NCBI GenBank assembly: GCA_029547045.1 | Contig: JAKPQL010000105.1 | Span: 1 to 32,689, forward strand | Reading direction: 5' to 3' | Length of the DNA: 32,689 nucleotides | Source: Deltaproteobacteria bacterium | GTDB taxonomy: Bacteria > Desulfobacterota > Desulfomonilia > UBA1062 | Shown: one piece after another, positions 25,995 through 32,689 of the stretch | Layout of the letters: each line of letters begins with the position of its first letter | How positions within the stretch are numbered: the first letter of the stretch is position 1 | The notes under the pieces: generated by a model | Told to the model about the DNA's origin: nothing | Databases searched by the model: none | Seen by the model: the letters and a program-made list of their open reading frames with translations, nothing else | Program-made: the position numbers and the translations under genes

Positions 25995-26465
25995 ATGAAA
26001 GAGTACCGAACGATCGTCATGGTGATAGTCCTGGCACTCATAGCCATTCCCGTCATGGCCCAGGGGCCCCGGTTCTGGCAGGGAGAAAGACCTGGCGACT
26101 GCCCCAGGTGGGAAAGGGACTGGGAGGGACGAGGCTACGGTCCTGCGGGCCTGGAACTCACCCAGGAGCAGCGCGATCAGATCCGCAAGCTCCGTGATGC
26201 GCACATAGAGAAGACCAGGCCCCTGCGTGACGAGATGCAGAAGAACATGCAGGAACTCCAGACCCAGATGAACAGCAACACACCGGATGAGAAGAAGATC
26301 TGGGACACCCAGAAGAGGATCAGCTCGCTCCGGGATCAGCTGCAGCAGGAAAGGATCAGGCATCAGTTGAGCGTGAAAAAGGTCGCGCCCGAGGCGAACT
26401 TCCGTATGAATCTCGGGAAAGGCTATGGCTGGTACTCCGGCAGACGCGGCTGCATGGGGATCTGA
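25995..26465 (+). CDS. zraP: Periplasmic LTxxQ-type stress protein (Spy/CpxP/ZraP family)
   Basis: 156 residues. A signal peptide (residues 1-22, cleavage after VMA) exports it to the periplasm. The mature part is helical with the LELTQEQRDQIRKLRDAH motif that gives the LTxxQ family its name, followed by long charged helices (RDEMQKNMQELQTQMNSN). Such proteins form cradle-shaped or decameric assemblies that chaperone unfolded envelope proteins; ZraP also binds zinc and represses ZraSR. Here the His-rich tail of E. coli ZraP is missing; only Cys36 and Cys153 stand out. A sigma-54 promoter and a strong ribosome site precede it, and a strong terminator follows. Confidence 0.85.
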   Translation: MKEYRTIVMVIVLALIAIPVMAQGPRFWQGERPGDCPRWERDWEGRGYGPAGLELTQEQRDQIRKLRDAHIEKTRPLRDEMQKNMQELQTQMNSNTPDEKKIWDTQKRISSLRDQLQQERIRHQLSVKKVAPEANFRMNLGKGYGWYSGRRGCMGI

Positions 26466-26536
26466 CCGGGTGAAGGGATCACTCAGGGACAAGGAACCTT
26501 CTTCATAACCACATATCTCCACACTACCTCCTCTTG

Positions 26537-26575
26537 GGATGGCGGACGCAATGCCCATACCGCCATCCTTTTTTT
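26537..26575 (+). terminator. Strong intrinsic terminator after the ZraP-like gene
   Basis: GGATGGCGG (26537-26545) pairs perfectly with CCGCCATCC (26560-26568) around a 14-base loop, followed by seven T residues (26569-26575). It isolates the ZraP-like gene from the purine operon. Confidence 0.92.
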
Positions 26576-26697
26576 GTTCCTGACCTTGGGCGTTGCCAAG
26601 GGCTTCCGGTTTGGGGTAATCTGCTGCCCATCCGGGGTGCTGACATGTACAGACGGCATATAATGCGCCGACAAAACAGGACAATTCACCAGGCGGA

Positions 26698-26724
26698 TTG
26701 ACTCTCGGGCGTTTCTCATATACT
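26698..26724 (+). promoter_or_regulatory. Probable promoter for the purM operon
   Basis: TTGACT (26698-26703) and TATACT (26719-26724, five of six consensus bases) with a short 15-base spacer; alternatively TACTAG at 17 bases. It lies just upstream of the GAGGGGAGG/GGGGG ribosome sites of purM. An isolated TATAAT at 26659-26664 has no matching -35. Confidence 0.45.
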
Positions 26725-26746
26725 AGAGGGGAGGTTGGGGGTATAC

Positions 26747-27784
26747 ATGTCTTTGACGTATCGTGATGCGGGCGTTGATATCGACAAGCAGAACCTGTTC
26801 GTCAAGGCCATCAGATCCAGCGTGAAGTCCACCCATGGTCCCGAGGTCATCGGTGGCATCGGCGGGTTTGCAGGCCTCTTCAAGCTGGACATCGGGAACT
26901 ATACCGATCCGGTGCTGGTTTCTTCCACCGACGGCGTGGGCACCAAGCTGAAGATCGCCTGCATGGCAGACAGCCACGAGGGCGTGGGCATAGACCTGGT
27001 GGCCATGGTGGTGAACGACCTCGTCGTGGTGGGGGCCCAGCCGCTGTTCTTCCTCGACTACTTCGCCACGGGCAAGCTGAGCCTCGAGCGGGCGAAGACG
27101 ATCATCGCCGGGATCACCAGGGGCTGCAAGGAGGCCGGCTGTGCGCTCATCGGCGGCGAGACCGCGGAGATGCCCGGCTTCTACCGCGAGGACGAATACG
27201 ACGTGGCCGGGTTCGGCGTGGGCGTGGTGGACGGCGACAAGATCATCGACGGCTCGCGCATCGCGGCAAAGGACGTGCTCATCGGCATACACTCCTCCGG
27301 GCTGCACAGCAACGGCTTCTCCCTGGTGCGCAAGGTGCTGTTCGAACGCGCCAAGCTGCGGGTGGACGACTACCTGGAGGACCTGGGTAGGCCCCTTGCA
27401 GAAGAGCTCCTGACCCCCACGAGGATCTACGTGAAGAGCGTGCTCAACGTGCTGCGCGGCTTCGAGATCAAGGGCATCGTCCACATCACCGGGGGCGGAT
27501 TCATCGACAACATTCCCCGGGTGCTGCCCGCCCGCTCCTGCGCCGTGATCCGCAAGGACGCCTGGGAGGTCCCGCCCATCTTCCGTTTCATCCGGGACAT
27601 CGGCAAGATAGAGGATGCCGAGATGTACCGCACCTTCAACATGGGCGTGGGCATGGTCCTTGTCGTGTCTCCCAGGGATGCTGACGACGTCATGCTCCGC
27701 CTGAAGGGGCTCAAGGAGTCCGCGGATGTCATCGGGTTCATCGAGTCGAGGTCCAAGGGCGGTGAAGCGGTGGTCCTCTCCTAG
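26747..27784 (+). CDS. purM: Phosphoribosylformylglycinamidine cyclo-ligase (AIR synthetase)
   Basis: Fifth step of purine synthesis: ATP-dependent ring closure of FGAM to AIR. Complete family landmarks: YRDAGVDIDKQN at the N-terminus, SSTDGVGTKLKIA (ATP/phosphate binding), DLVAMVVNDLVVVGAQPLFFLDYFATGKL, GCALIGGETAEMPGFY, and GLHSNGFSLVR, then the GGGFIDNIPRVLP segment. 345 residues with the ATG at 26747; an in-frame TTG at 26735 is less likely. Together with purN it forms the first pair of the operon. No PurR-like or riboswitch element was recognised upstream. Confidence 0.97.
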   Translation: MSLTYRDAGVDIDKQNLFVKAIRSSVKSTHGPEVIGGIGGFAGLFKLDIGNYTDPVLVSSTDGVGTKLKIACMADSHEGVGIDLVAMVVNDLVVVGAQPLFFLDYFATGKLSLERAKTIIAGITRGCKEAGCALIGGETAEMPGFYREDEYDVAGFGVGVVDGDKIIDGSRIAAKDVLIGIHSSGLHSNGFSLVRKVLFERAKLRVDDYLEDLGRPLAEELLTPTRIYVKSVLNVLRGFEIKGIVHITGGGFIDNIPRVLPARSCAVIRKDAWEVPPIFRFIRDIGKIEDAEMYRTFNMGVGMVLVVSPRDADDVMLRLKGLKESADVIGFIESRSKGGEAVVLS

Positions 27785-27793
27785 GCGGCAGGC

Positions 27794-28447
27794 GTGATAC
27801 GCATCGGCGTCCTGGTTTCCGGCAGCGGTTCCAACCTCCAGTCCATCATGGACGCCTGCGCCGCCGGTGAGATCGACGGCACGGTGGTCATGGTCATCAG
27901 CAACGTTGAGGGCGTCTACGCCCTCGAACGTGCGGAACGCGGCGGTATCCCCAGCAGGGTCATCTCCCATGCGGACTACCCGGACAGGGAGGCCTTCGAC
28001 GCCGAGCTCGCCAAGGCTCTCCTGGAATGCCGCGTCGACCTGGTGTGCCTGGCAGGGTTCATGCGGGTGCTCACCCCGTCTTTTCTCAGGACGTTCCCTG
28101 GCAGGGTCATGAACATCCACCCGGCACTGCTCCCGTCCTTTCCGGGGCTCCATGTCCGACAGAAGGCCATCGACTACGGGGTGAGGTTCTCAGGCTGCAC
28201 GGTCCACTTCGTGGACGAGGGCGTGGACACCGGCCCCATCATCATCCAGGCCGTCGTGCCCGTCTATCCCCAGGACACCGAAGAGGAGCTGAAAGAGCGG
28301 ATCCTCAGGCTCGAGCACAGGATCTACCCCAAGGCCATCGGGCTCTTCTCCCAGGGCAGGCTCTCCATCGACGGGAGGAGGGTGGTCGTGAGGGGACTTG
28401 CAAAGGATGAGACCGCGTGCCTGATCAATCCCCCTTTGGGCCTCTGA
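27794..28447 (+). CDS. purN: Phosphoribosylglycinamide formyltransferase (folate-dependent)
   Basis: Third step of purine synthesis: transfers formyl from 10-formyl-THF to GAR. The GAR-binding loop VSGSGSNLQSI, the catalytic triad Asn107, His109 (MNIHPALLPSFPG) and Asp145 (DEGVDTGPII), and the Rossmann-type fold are all present. The gene starts with GTG at 27794, nine bases after the purM stop, so it is co-translated. 217 residues, slightly longer than E. coli PurN, with a typical ending. The DUF523 gene begins inside its last 31 bases. Confidence 0.96.
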   Translation: MIRIGVLVSGSGSNLQSIMDACAAGEIDGTVVMVISNVEGVYALERAERGGIPSRVISHADYPDREAFDAELAKALLECRVDLVCLAGFMRVLTPSFLRTFPGRVMNIHPALLPSFPGLHVRQKAIDYGVRFSGCTVHFVDEGVDTGPIIIQAVVPVYPQDTEEELKERILRLEHRIYPKAIGLFSQGRLSIDGRRVVVRGLAKDETACLINPPLGL

Positions 28448-28890
28448 GCGGTCCCGTCCTGGTGAGTGCATGCCTGCTCGGCGTGCGGTGCCGGTATGAC
28501 GGCTCTTCCGAGACCTGCTGGTCCCTCCTGGAGATACCCGGCATCATACCCGTCCCGGTGTGTCCCGAGCAGCTTGGGGGCTTGCCCACGCCCAGGCCCC
28601 CCTCCCACCTGGTAGGGGGCGACGGCAGCGCGGTGATCAATGGTGCGGCGCTGGTCAGGGACGAGAGCGGCAGGGACGTGACCGCGGCCTTTCGTGCAGG
28701 CGCCACCGAGGTGTGCCGCATCGCCAGGATGGTACATGCGGAACATGCCATCCTGAAGGAGAGGAGCCCTTCCTGCGGGACCCATGCGGTGTGGCGGGAC
28801 GGAGCACTCGTTGCGGGGTGCGGTGTCGCTGCGGCCATGCTGAAGGCCCAGGGTGTGGGTGTGATGAACGAGGACGGGACCAGGGGGTGA
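28417..28890 (+). CDS. DUF523 domain protein
   Basis: 157 residues. It carries the cysteine motifs of the DUF523 family: SACLLGVRCRYDG, VCPEQLGGLPTPRP, ILKERSPSCG, and a final CGVAAAMLKAQGV. The conserved cysteines suggest an iron-sulfur or metal/thiol centre; members are small stand-alone proteins, sometimes fused to DUF1722, and their function is not known. The start is taken as GTG at 28417, overlapping purN by 31 bases; a GTG at 28462 would also leave the first motif intact. The stop overlaps the next start (GTGA). Confidence 0.8.
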   Translation: MPDQSPFGPLSGPVLVSACLLGVRCRYDGSSETCWSLLEIPGIIPVPVCPEQLGGLPTPRPPSHLVGGDGSAVINGAALVRDESGRDVTAAFRAGATEVCRIARMVHAEHAILKERSPSCGTHAVWRDGALVAGCGVAAAMLKAQGVGVMNEDGTRG

Positions 28891-30110
28891 AGAGGCACTT
28901 CGATGTCATCGGCTCCGGGGAGGGGCTTGCCGGGCTTTTCGCCTGCAGCCTCCTGGCCTCCCGGAAGCTGCGCTGCCTGTGGGTCGACACCACCCCCAAG
29001 ACCCCCGGCAGGGCCCTCTGGCCCGATACCCCGCTGCTGCTCACCGATGCCTTTCTCCAGGGTATTCTCGCCCCGGTATGCTCCCGGGTCGACCCCCGCA
29101 TGATGGCGCGTCTCGATGTGCAGCGCCGCATCACCATCCGGCTGGTGGACGCCCCGGACGGACCGCAGGCATTTCCGACCGGGCAGGGGGTTATGCCACT
29201 CGCATCCAGGAGCCTCTGTGAACGCTACCTCTCCCTGCTCCGCACGTCCCTCGTAAGGCCCGGGCGGTACCTCCGGTGCCTGGGGCGGTCTGCAGACCCT
29301 GAGCCATGGGAGCTGGCCCTGGCCAGCGTCCTGGGCGGCACCGGTGCGGGCAGGGTAGCGCGCTGGAGGGCACATGCCGCTGCCATGGGCATGAGCGCGG
29401 TGGCTGCGGGCACTGTGAGGGATGTCCTGCGGGCGTGGATGGCAACGAACCGCAGCGAATGCGCCCTGTCCACGGACGCGCAGATCCTCATGCACGGCCG
29501 GGACGTGGTGGGTTTCCGGCTGGAGGACTCCGTCCACGCCGGACAGCGCTACCTCGCCGAGGACATGCCGGCCGAGCGGAACGACCGCGGATTTCACCTC
29601 TACGGACAGTGCAGGCTGGCGCCGGGCATGAAGCCTTTCGACGATGGGGAACTCCTCATCGTCTCGCCACCCCCGGAACTGGACTGTCCCATTGCGGTGA
29701 AAACAACCCGGGATCCAGACACACCCGCTGTCTCGATATGCACCCGGGTGATCCCGGACCCGGGGCTGACGTCCTGTACAGAAACAGTGTCCTGGGCATC
29801 GGGCATGGTGGTGAAGAGGCTCTCCCGTGTCCTGCCGTCACTCGCGCAGGCCCTGCAGACCTTCGAGGTTGTCGACCCGCTGGAGGAGGGGGCTGTACGG
29901 CCGTGGTTCAGATTCACCCGGAACATCCATGCCCCTTCCCTTTTCGGGGTGAGACGTTATATAAGACCTCTGGAGAAACTGTTCGCCATCGACCGGGACA
30001 AATATGCGTGCCTCGGCGACGACGGCGATTTCTTCTGGGGTATATGCATTGCAAATGCAATCCTGAAAGACCTGGGGAGGTCGGATCTTTTCACATCCAC
30101 CGGAGCCTGA
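28887..30110 (+). CDS. Uncharacterised protein with an N-terminal Rossmann (FAD/NAD-like) motif
   Basis: 407 residues. The start FDVIGSGEGLAGLFACSLL has the GxGxxG dinucleotide-binding pattern with an acidic residue at the end of the second strand (LWVDT), as in FAD-dependent oxidoreductases. Farther on I see no family I recognise; a few Cys (VSICTRVIPDPGLTSC) and a C-terminal motif DRDKYACLGDDGDFFWG are candidate functional parts. It begins with GTG overlapping the DUF523 stop by 3 bases and its own stop overlaps the pseudopilin start (TGATG), so it is tightly coupled to the pilin-like genes. A redox or modification role in pilus assembly is a guess. Confidence 0.6.
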   Translation: MKRHFDVIGSGEGLAGLFACSLLASRKLRCLWVDTTPKTPGRALWPDTPLLLTDAFLQGILAPVCSRVDPRMMARLDVQRRITIRLVDAPDGPQAFPTGQGVMPLASRSLCERYLSLLRTSLVRPGRYLRCLGRSADPEPWELALASVLGGTGAGRVARWRAHAAAMGMSAVAAGTVRDVLRAWMATNRSECALSTDAQILMHGRDVVGFRLEDSVHAGQRYLAEDMPAERNDRGFHLYGQCRLAPGMKPFDDGELLIVSPPPELDCPIAVKTTRDPDTPAVSICTRVIPDPGLTSCTETVSWASGMVVKRLSRVLPSLAQALQTFEVVDPLEEGAVRPWFRFTRNIHAPSLFGVRRYIRPLEKLFAIDRDKYACLGDDGDFFWGICIANAILKDLGRSDLFTSTGA

Positions 30111-30637
30111 TGCGCCCGAGGGGGATCACCATGACCGAACTCATGGTGTGCGTAGTCCTCGTCTGCATCATCGCCGCCTTGGCCCTTCCGGGCATGGGCT
30201 CACTCTCATCGCGTACGGTCCTGATCCATCAGGCCGACCGGATGTATGCCCTCCTGCACCAGATGCGGGAGCGGGCCATGCGGCACGGCTTCCCCTGGCG
30301 CGTGATCTTCTTCGCGGACAGGGGGGAGTGGATCTGTTTCGGCGACGCCAACCGAAACGGACGCCTGGACCCGGGCGAGCAGCGCTCTGGCCCGCATGCC
30401 CTGCCCCGGGGTATCGGGTTCGGGAGCAGGGCTCCTCGCGGGCCGAACGATTCCGCGGTCCCCGGGGACGGCATCAGCTTTGTGGACAACCGCGTGTGCT
30501 TCTCCGCGCTGGGGACCTGCAACAGCGGAACCATCTACCTGCGCACGCAGGAGAAGGAACTGGCCCTGAGGGTGCTCCCCGCATCGGGCACTGTGGTGGT
30601 ATACGAATACAACAGGGCATGGAGGGTTGTCAGATGA
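30110..30637 (+). CDS. Pseudopilin, FimT/GspH type
   Basis: 175 residues. The prepilin leader MRPRG is followed by the cleavage/methylation site G-ITMTELMVCVVLV with Glu at +5, then a hydrophobic helix, as in type IV pilins and type II secretion pseudopilins. Farther on it has FGDANRNGRLDPGEQ, the D-x-N-x-N-G loop usual in GspH/FimT proteins, which may bind calcium. It would be processed by a PilD peptidase and act as a minor subunit priming the pilus. Starts by TGATG overlap with the preceding gene; its stop overlaps the next ATG. Confidence 0.82.
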   Translation: MRPRGITMTELMVCVVLVCIIAALALPGMGSLSSRTVLIHQADRMYALLHQMRERAMRHGFPWRVIFFADRGEWICFGDANRNGRLDPGEQRSGPHALPRGIGFGSRAPRGPNDSAVPGDGISFVDNRVCFSALGTCNSGTIYLRTQEKELALRVLPASGTVVVYEYNRAWRVVR

Positions 30638-31059
30638 GCAGGGGGTTCTCTCTGGTGGAGGTGCTCGTCGCCCTGTGCATCCTCATGGCGAGCACCGTGG
30701 TGATCATGCGGATGCACATGGCGAGCATCCGTGCGCAGTCATACGCGGAAGGTCTCACCCGCGCCGCAGGCCTGGCAACCGCCAAGCTCACGGATCTCGG
30801 AGGCCTTCCCCTTGACTCGGCGGATCTCGGCCAGTCATGGCACCAGGACCCGGACAACCCTGTCCGAGAGAGCGGCATGGCGTTCTACCGGTTCTGGAGC
30901 GTCCGGGACGGGGAGGCGGGCAAGGATGTCGCCATGTATGTAGCCTGGAGCGGCAAGGACCCGGCAGAAGCCCGCAATTTCGCCTCTCAGGAGGAGCTGC
31001 AGGCCTCCCGCTGCCCGAGGGTGGTGCTCCGGGAATTCCTGTTCACCCCGGACTGGTGA
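30634..31059 (+). CDS. Pseudopilin, PilV type
   Basis: 141 residues. The leader MSRG is followed by FSLVEVLVALCILMASTVVIM, with the Phe+1 and Glu+5 of the prepilin peptidase site, then a long helix and a short C-terminal globular part. It is the usual second member of minor-pilin operons (FimU/T, PilV, PilW, PilX), but PilW, PilX and PilY1 do not follow here: the strand switches at 31060. The start overlaps the FimT-like stop (ATGA). A minor pilus subunit or secretion pseudopilin is the likely role. Confidence 0.8.
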   Translation: MSRGFSLVEVLVALCILMASTVVIMRMHMASIRAQSYAEGLTRAAGLATAKLTDLGGLPLDSADLGQSWHQDPDNPVRESGMAFYRFWSVRDGEAGKDVAMYVAWSGKDPAEARNFASQEELQASRCPRVVLREFLFTPDW

Positions 31060-31093
31060 GCGTCATCGACCGATGACGGGTTCAGCAGCCCCC

Positions 31094-31741
31094 TCACCCC
31101 CCACCGGTGGCGCCGCCTCCGCTGGCGTTGCCATCGTGTCCGGCCGGGGTGTAATTTGAGAGTTCGTCCAGGGTGTTCGCCAGGTGTGCCGAGGCCTGCT
31201 CCGCGGTGCAGAGCCCCCGGGCTGCGGTCTCTGACAGCCCGAGGACGCTGTTGACGATGTCCACGATCTCCTGCACATGGGGGTCCAGGGCAAAGGACTC
31301 GTAGTTCTGGTTGAAGATGATGGCCATTTCGGGAATGGCGTCCTGGACCTCCTGATCGATGGTGATCCCGTTCTCCGGGTTTGCATCCGCATCGAGGGTG
31401 ATGAGCAGGCGCACGATGTTGACCACTTCCTGGTTGTTCTCGTCACTCGCACCCGGCACAAGGTCCAGCGGCGTGATGACGTCCCTGCCGCGCGCGAACC
31501 CCAGGGGGAGCCCCCCCACGAAGAATTTCACCTGCTCTCCGGGGGAGAAATAGAAGGTCCCGCGGCCATCGGTGGTTCCGCTCAAGGTATTGGTCTCGTA
31601 GGTGAGACCCTCCACGGGGCTGTCGATGAAATAGCCCCGGTGGGAGCTCGATCCGTCCGAACAGGCGGACAGGACAAGCCAGAGGGCGAACATGGACCAC
31701 GCCAGCGTGCTGAGTTTCCGTGATCTTCCCGGGAGGTTCAT
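31094..31741 (-). CDS. Lipoprotein with a conserved surface-type N-terminal domain
   Basis: 215 residues. The signal peptide MNLPGRSRKLSTLAWSMF, a hydrophobic stretch and VLSAC form a canonical lipobox. The mature part begins YFIDSPVEGLTYETNTLSG, then GTFYFSPGEQVKFFVGGLPLG and VTPLDLVPG, followed by VVNIVRLLITLDADANPENGI. This pattern is common at the N-terminus of many proteobacterial secreted proteins, where it precedes other modules; here it is followed only by a helical part and a glycine-rich tail (ASGGGATGGG). AGGAGAGG precedes the ATG at 31741; an upstream open frame is unsupported. Function unknown. Confidence 0.75.
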   Translation of the reverse strand: MNLPGRSRKLSTLAWSMFALWLVLSACSDGSSSHRGYFIDSPVEGLTYETNTLSGTTDGRGTFYFSPGEQVKFFVGGLPLGFARGRDVITPLDLVPGASDENNQEVVNIVRLLITLDADANPENGITIDQEVQDAIPEMAIIFNQNYESFALDPHVQEIVDIVNSVLGLSETAARGLCTAEQASAHLANTLDELSNYTPAGHDGNASGGGATGGG

Positions 31742-31871
31742 GGGTGCATCCTCTCCTTCATGACAGGGGATTCCCCGGCCGCATCGGGCGCAGGGGGTTC
31801 CGTTCTGCGAACAGTTCATAGCAGAATCCGGGCTCAGAGTCACTACGAAGACGGGCGCCGGAGCCCGTGCG

Positions 31872-32027
31872 TCAATGGACGATGACGTAGTAGATCACGT
31901 AGATCCAGGACAGGAATCCGTGGAAAATGGCCCAGAGGACCGACTTGTTCACTGACCACGAGATCACCATGGCGAGCGCGGTGCCGAAGGTGATACCGGT
32001 ACGGATGGTTTCAGCCTGGAACGACAT
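31872..32027 (-). CDS. Small (51-residue) membrane protein
   Basis: MSFQAETIRTG, then two hydrophobic stretches (about 13-24 and 29-50) with SWSVNKSVLWAIFHGFLSWIYVIYY, ending VIVH. AAAGGAG six bases before the ATG, near-perfect hydrophobic pattern and a clean TGA make it a real gene although it is very short. Similar small proteins with 'ISWSVN.S..WAI.HG..SW.YVIYY' occur widely in bacteria, to my memory, without assigned function. It lies between groEL and the lipoprotein gene on the same strand. Confidence 0.7.
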   Translation of the reverse strand: MSFQAETIRTGITFGTALAMVISWSVNKSVLWAIFHGFLSWIYVIYYVIVH

Positions 32028-32068
32028 GGTCATCTCCTTTGCCCTGCGCAGAAAGAACGTGTGTAGTC

Positions 32069-32092
32069 ACAGGGGGGCCGAAGCCCCCCTGT
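32069..32092 (-). terminator. Hairpin with UUCG tetraloop after groEL
   Basis: On the minus strand a ten-base-pair stem (ACAGGGGGGC with GCCCCCCTGT) closes a TTCG loop, an exceptionally stable C(UUCG)G tetraloop. It follows the groEL stop by about 17 bases. There is no T-run behind it, so it may be a transcript-stabilising 3' hairpin rather than an intrinsic terminator. Confidence 0.6.
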
Positions 32093-32109
32093 TCTTCAGA
32101 CCCGGGACA

Positions 32110-32689
32110 TCACATCATGTCATCCATGCCGTGCGGCATGCCGCCTCCGCCCCCGGGCAGGGGCTTCTTCTCCTCCGGGATCTCGGCCACCATGACCTCG
32201 GTGGTGAGCAGCAGCCCGGCAACGGATGCCGCGTTCTGCAGCGCGAAGCGTGTCACCTTGGTGGGGTCGATGATGCCGGCCTTCAGCATGTCCTCGTACT
32301 CGTCCGTGGCCGCGTTGAAGCCCTGGTTCCCCTTGAGCGCCTTGACCTTCTCCACCACGATGCCGCCTTCCAGTCCGGCGTTCTCGGCGATCTGGCGGAG
32401 CGGCTCCTCCAGGGCCTTCTTGACGATCTTCACCCCGTAGTTCTGGTCGCCCGGGAGGTCCAGGGAATCGAGCTTGTCAATGCAGCGGAGCAGCGCAACG
32501 CCGCCGCCGGGCAGGAAGCCTTCCTCCACCGCAGCCCGGGTGGCGTGCAGCGCGTCCTCCACGCGGGCCTTCTTCTCCTTCATCTCGGGCTCGGTGGCGG
32601 CCCCCACCTTGATCACCGCGACCCCGCCCGCCAGCTTGGCCAGGCGCTCCTGGAGCTTCTCGCGGTCGTAGTCCGAGGTCGTCTCCTCG
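32110..32689 (-). CDS. groEL: Chaperonin GroEL, C-terminal part (runs off right edge)
   Basis: The last ~193 residues of the 60 kDa chaperonin that folds proteins in an ATP-driven double ring with GroES. Visible: [52 protein letters not shown], the equatorial-domain segment [41 protein letters not shown], and a GGM-type tail ([15 protein letters not shown]). The frame is open to the edge; the start is outside. groES would be expected further right. Confidence 0.97.
   Translation of the reverse strand, partial: EETTSDYDREKLQERLAKLAGGVAVIKVGAATEPEMKEKKARVEDALHATRAAVEEGFLPGGGVALLRCIDKLDSLDLPGDQNYGVKIVKKALEEPLRQIAENAGLEGGIVVEKVKALKGNQGFNAATDEYEDMLKAGIIDPTKVTRFALQNAASVAGLLLTTEVMVAEIPEEKKPLPGGGGGMPHGMDDMM

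Noticed and set aside
31062-31077. GTCATCGACCGATGAC palindrome at the end of the pilV-like gene as a terminator
   Set aside because: Short stem and no T-run on either strand. It may be chance.

Overview
The window is GC-rich bacterial chromosome with short intergenic gaps and many overlapping start/stop codons. The gene content suggests a Gram-negative deltaproteobacterium-like organism (Desulfobacterota in current taxonomy). The reasons are a lipid-modified envelope (lgt, lipoproteins, a Kdo/LPS-type kinase), NtrC/sigma-54 regulation, large hybrid histidine kinases, a CarD-family regulator and a class I adenylate cyclase. This placement is inferred from gene content; no marker-gene phylogeny was possible. 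I see no tRNA, rRNA, CRISPR array or prophage.

Layout. (1) 1-1200: the 3' end of an unidentified gene abuts a decayed IS256-family transposase. (2) 1215-2424: a DUF3783 protein and a PlsC-type acyltransferase, plus strand. (3) 2497-9432: a minus-strand housekeeping operon read carD, yacL-like PIN/TRAM protein, ispD, ispF, cysS, uvrB, Kdo-kinase-like, with a good sigma-70 promoter in front of carD. (4) 9670-14088, plus strand: lgt and a compact class I adenylate cyclase, then a separately promoted nitrilase-family amidohydrolase that overlaps an MlaF-like ABC ATPase. (5) 14125-16884: uspA (minus), divergent from a run of small genes: lipoprotein, zinc-ribbon membrane protein, GGQ release-factor-like protein, methyltransferase. 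(6) 17005-21614, plus strand: a 967-residue hybrid histidine kinase, an auxin-efflux-type permease and a HAD hydrolase. (7) 21615-22511: rmlA, minus, convergent with the HAD gene.

(8) 22597-26575 is a ZraP/ZraSR-like envelope-stress module. A sigma-54 response regulator and its membrane kinase are read leftward, and a CpxP/Spy/ZraP-type periplasmic protein is read rightward. The intergenic region carries a consensus -24/-12 promoter and two perfect palindromes at enhancer distance. This is the best-supported regulatory circuit in the window.

(9) 26747-31059 is an overlapping operon purM, purN, DUF523, an uncharacterised Rossmann-type protein, and two type IV pilin-like proteins (FimT/GspH and PilV types). 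(10) 31094-32689, minus: a lipoprotein, a 51-residue membrane protein and the C-terminal part of groEL, which runs off the window.

The genes least explained by known biology are the 407-residue protein beside the pseudopilins, the N-terminal Cys/His sensor domain of the hybrid kinase, the ABC ATPase without a permease, and the short class I adenylate cyclase. None of these amounts to a proven new system.
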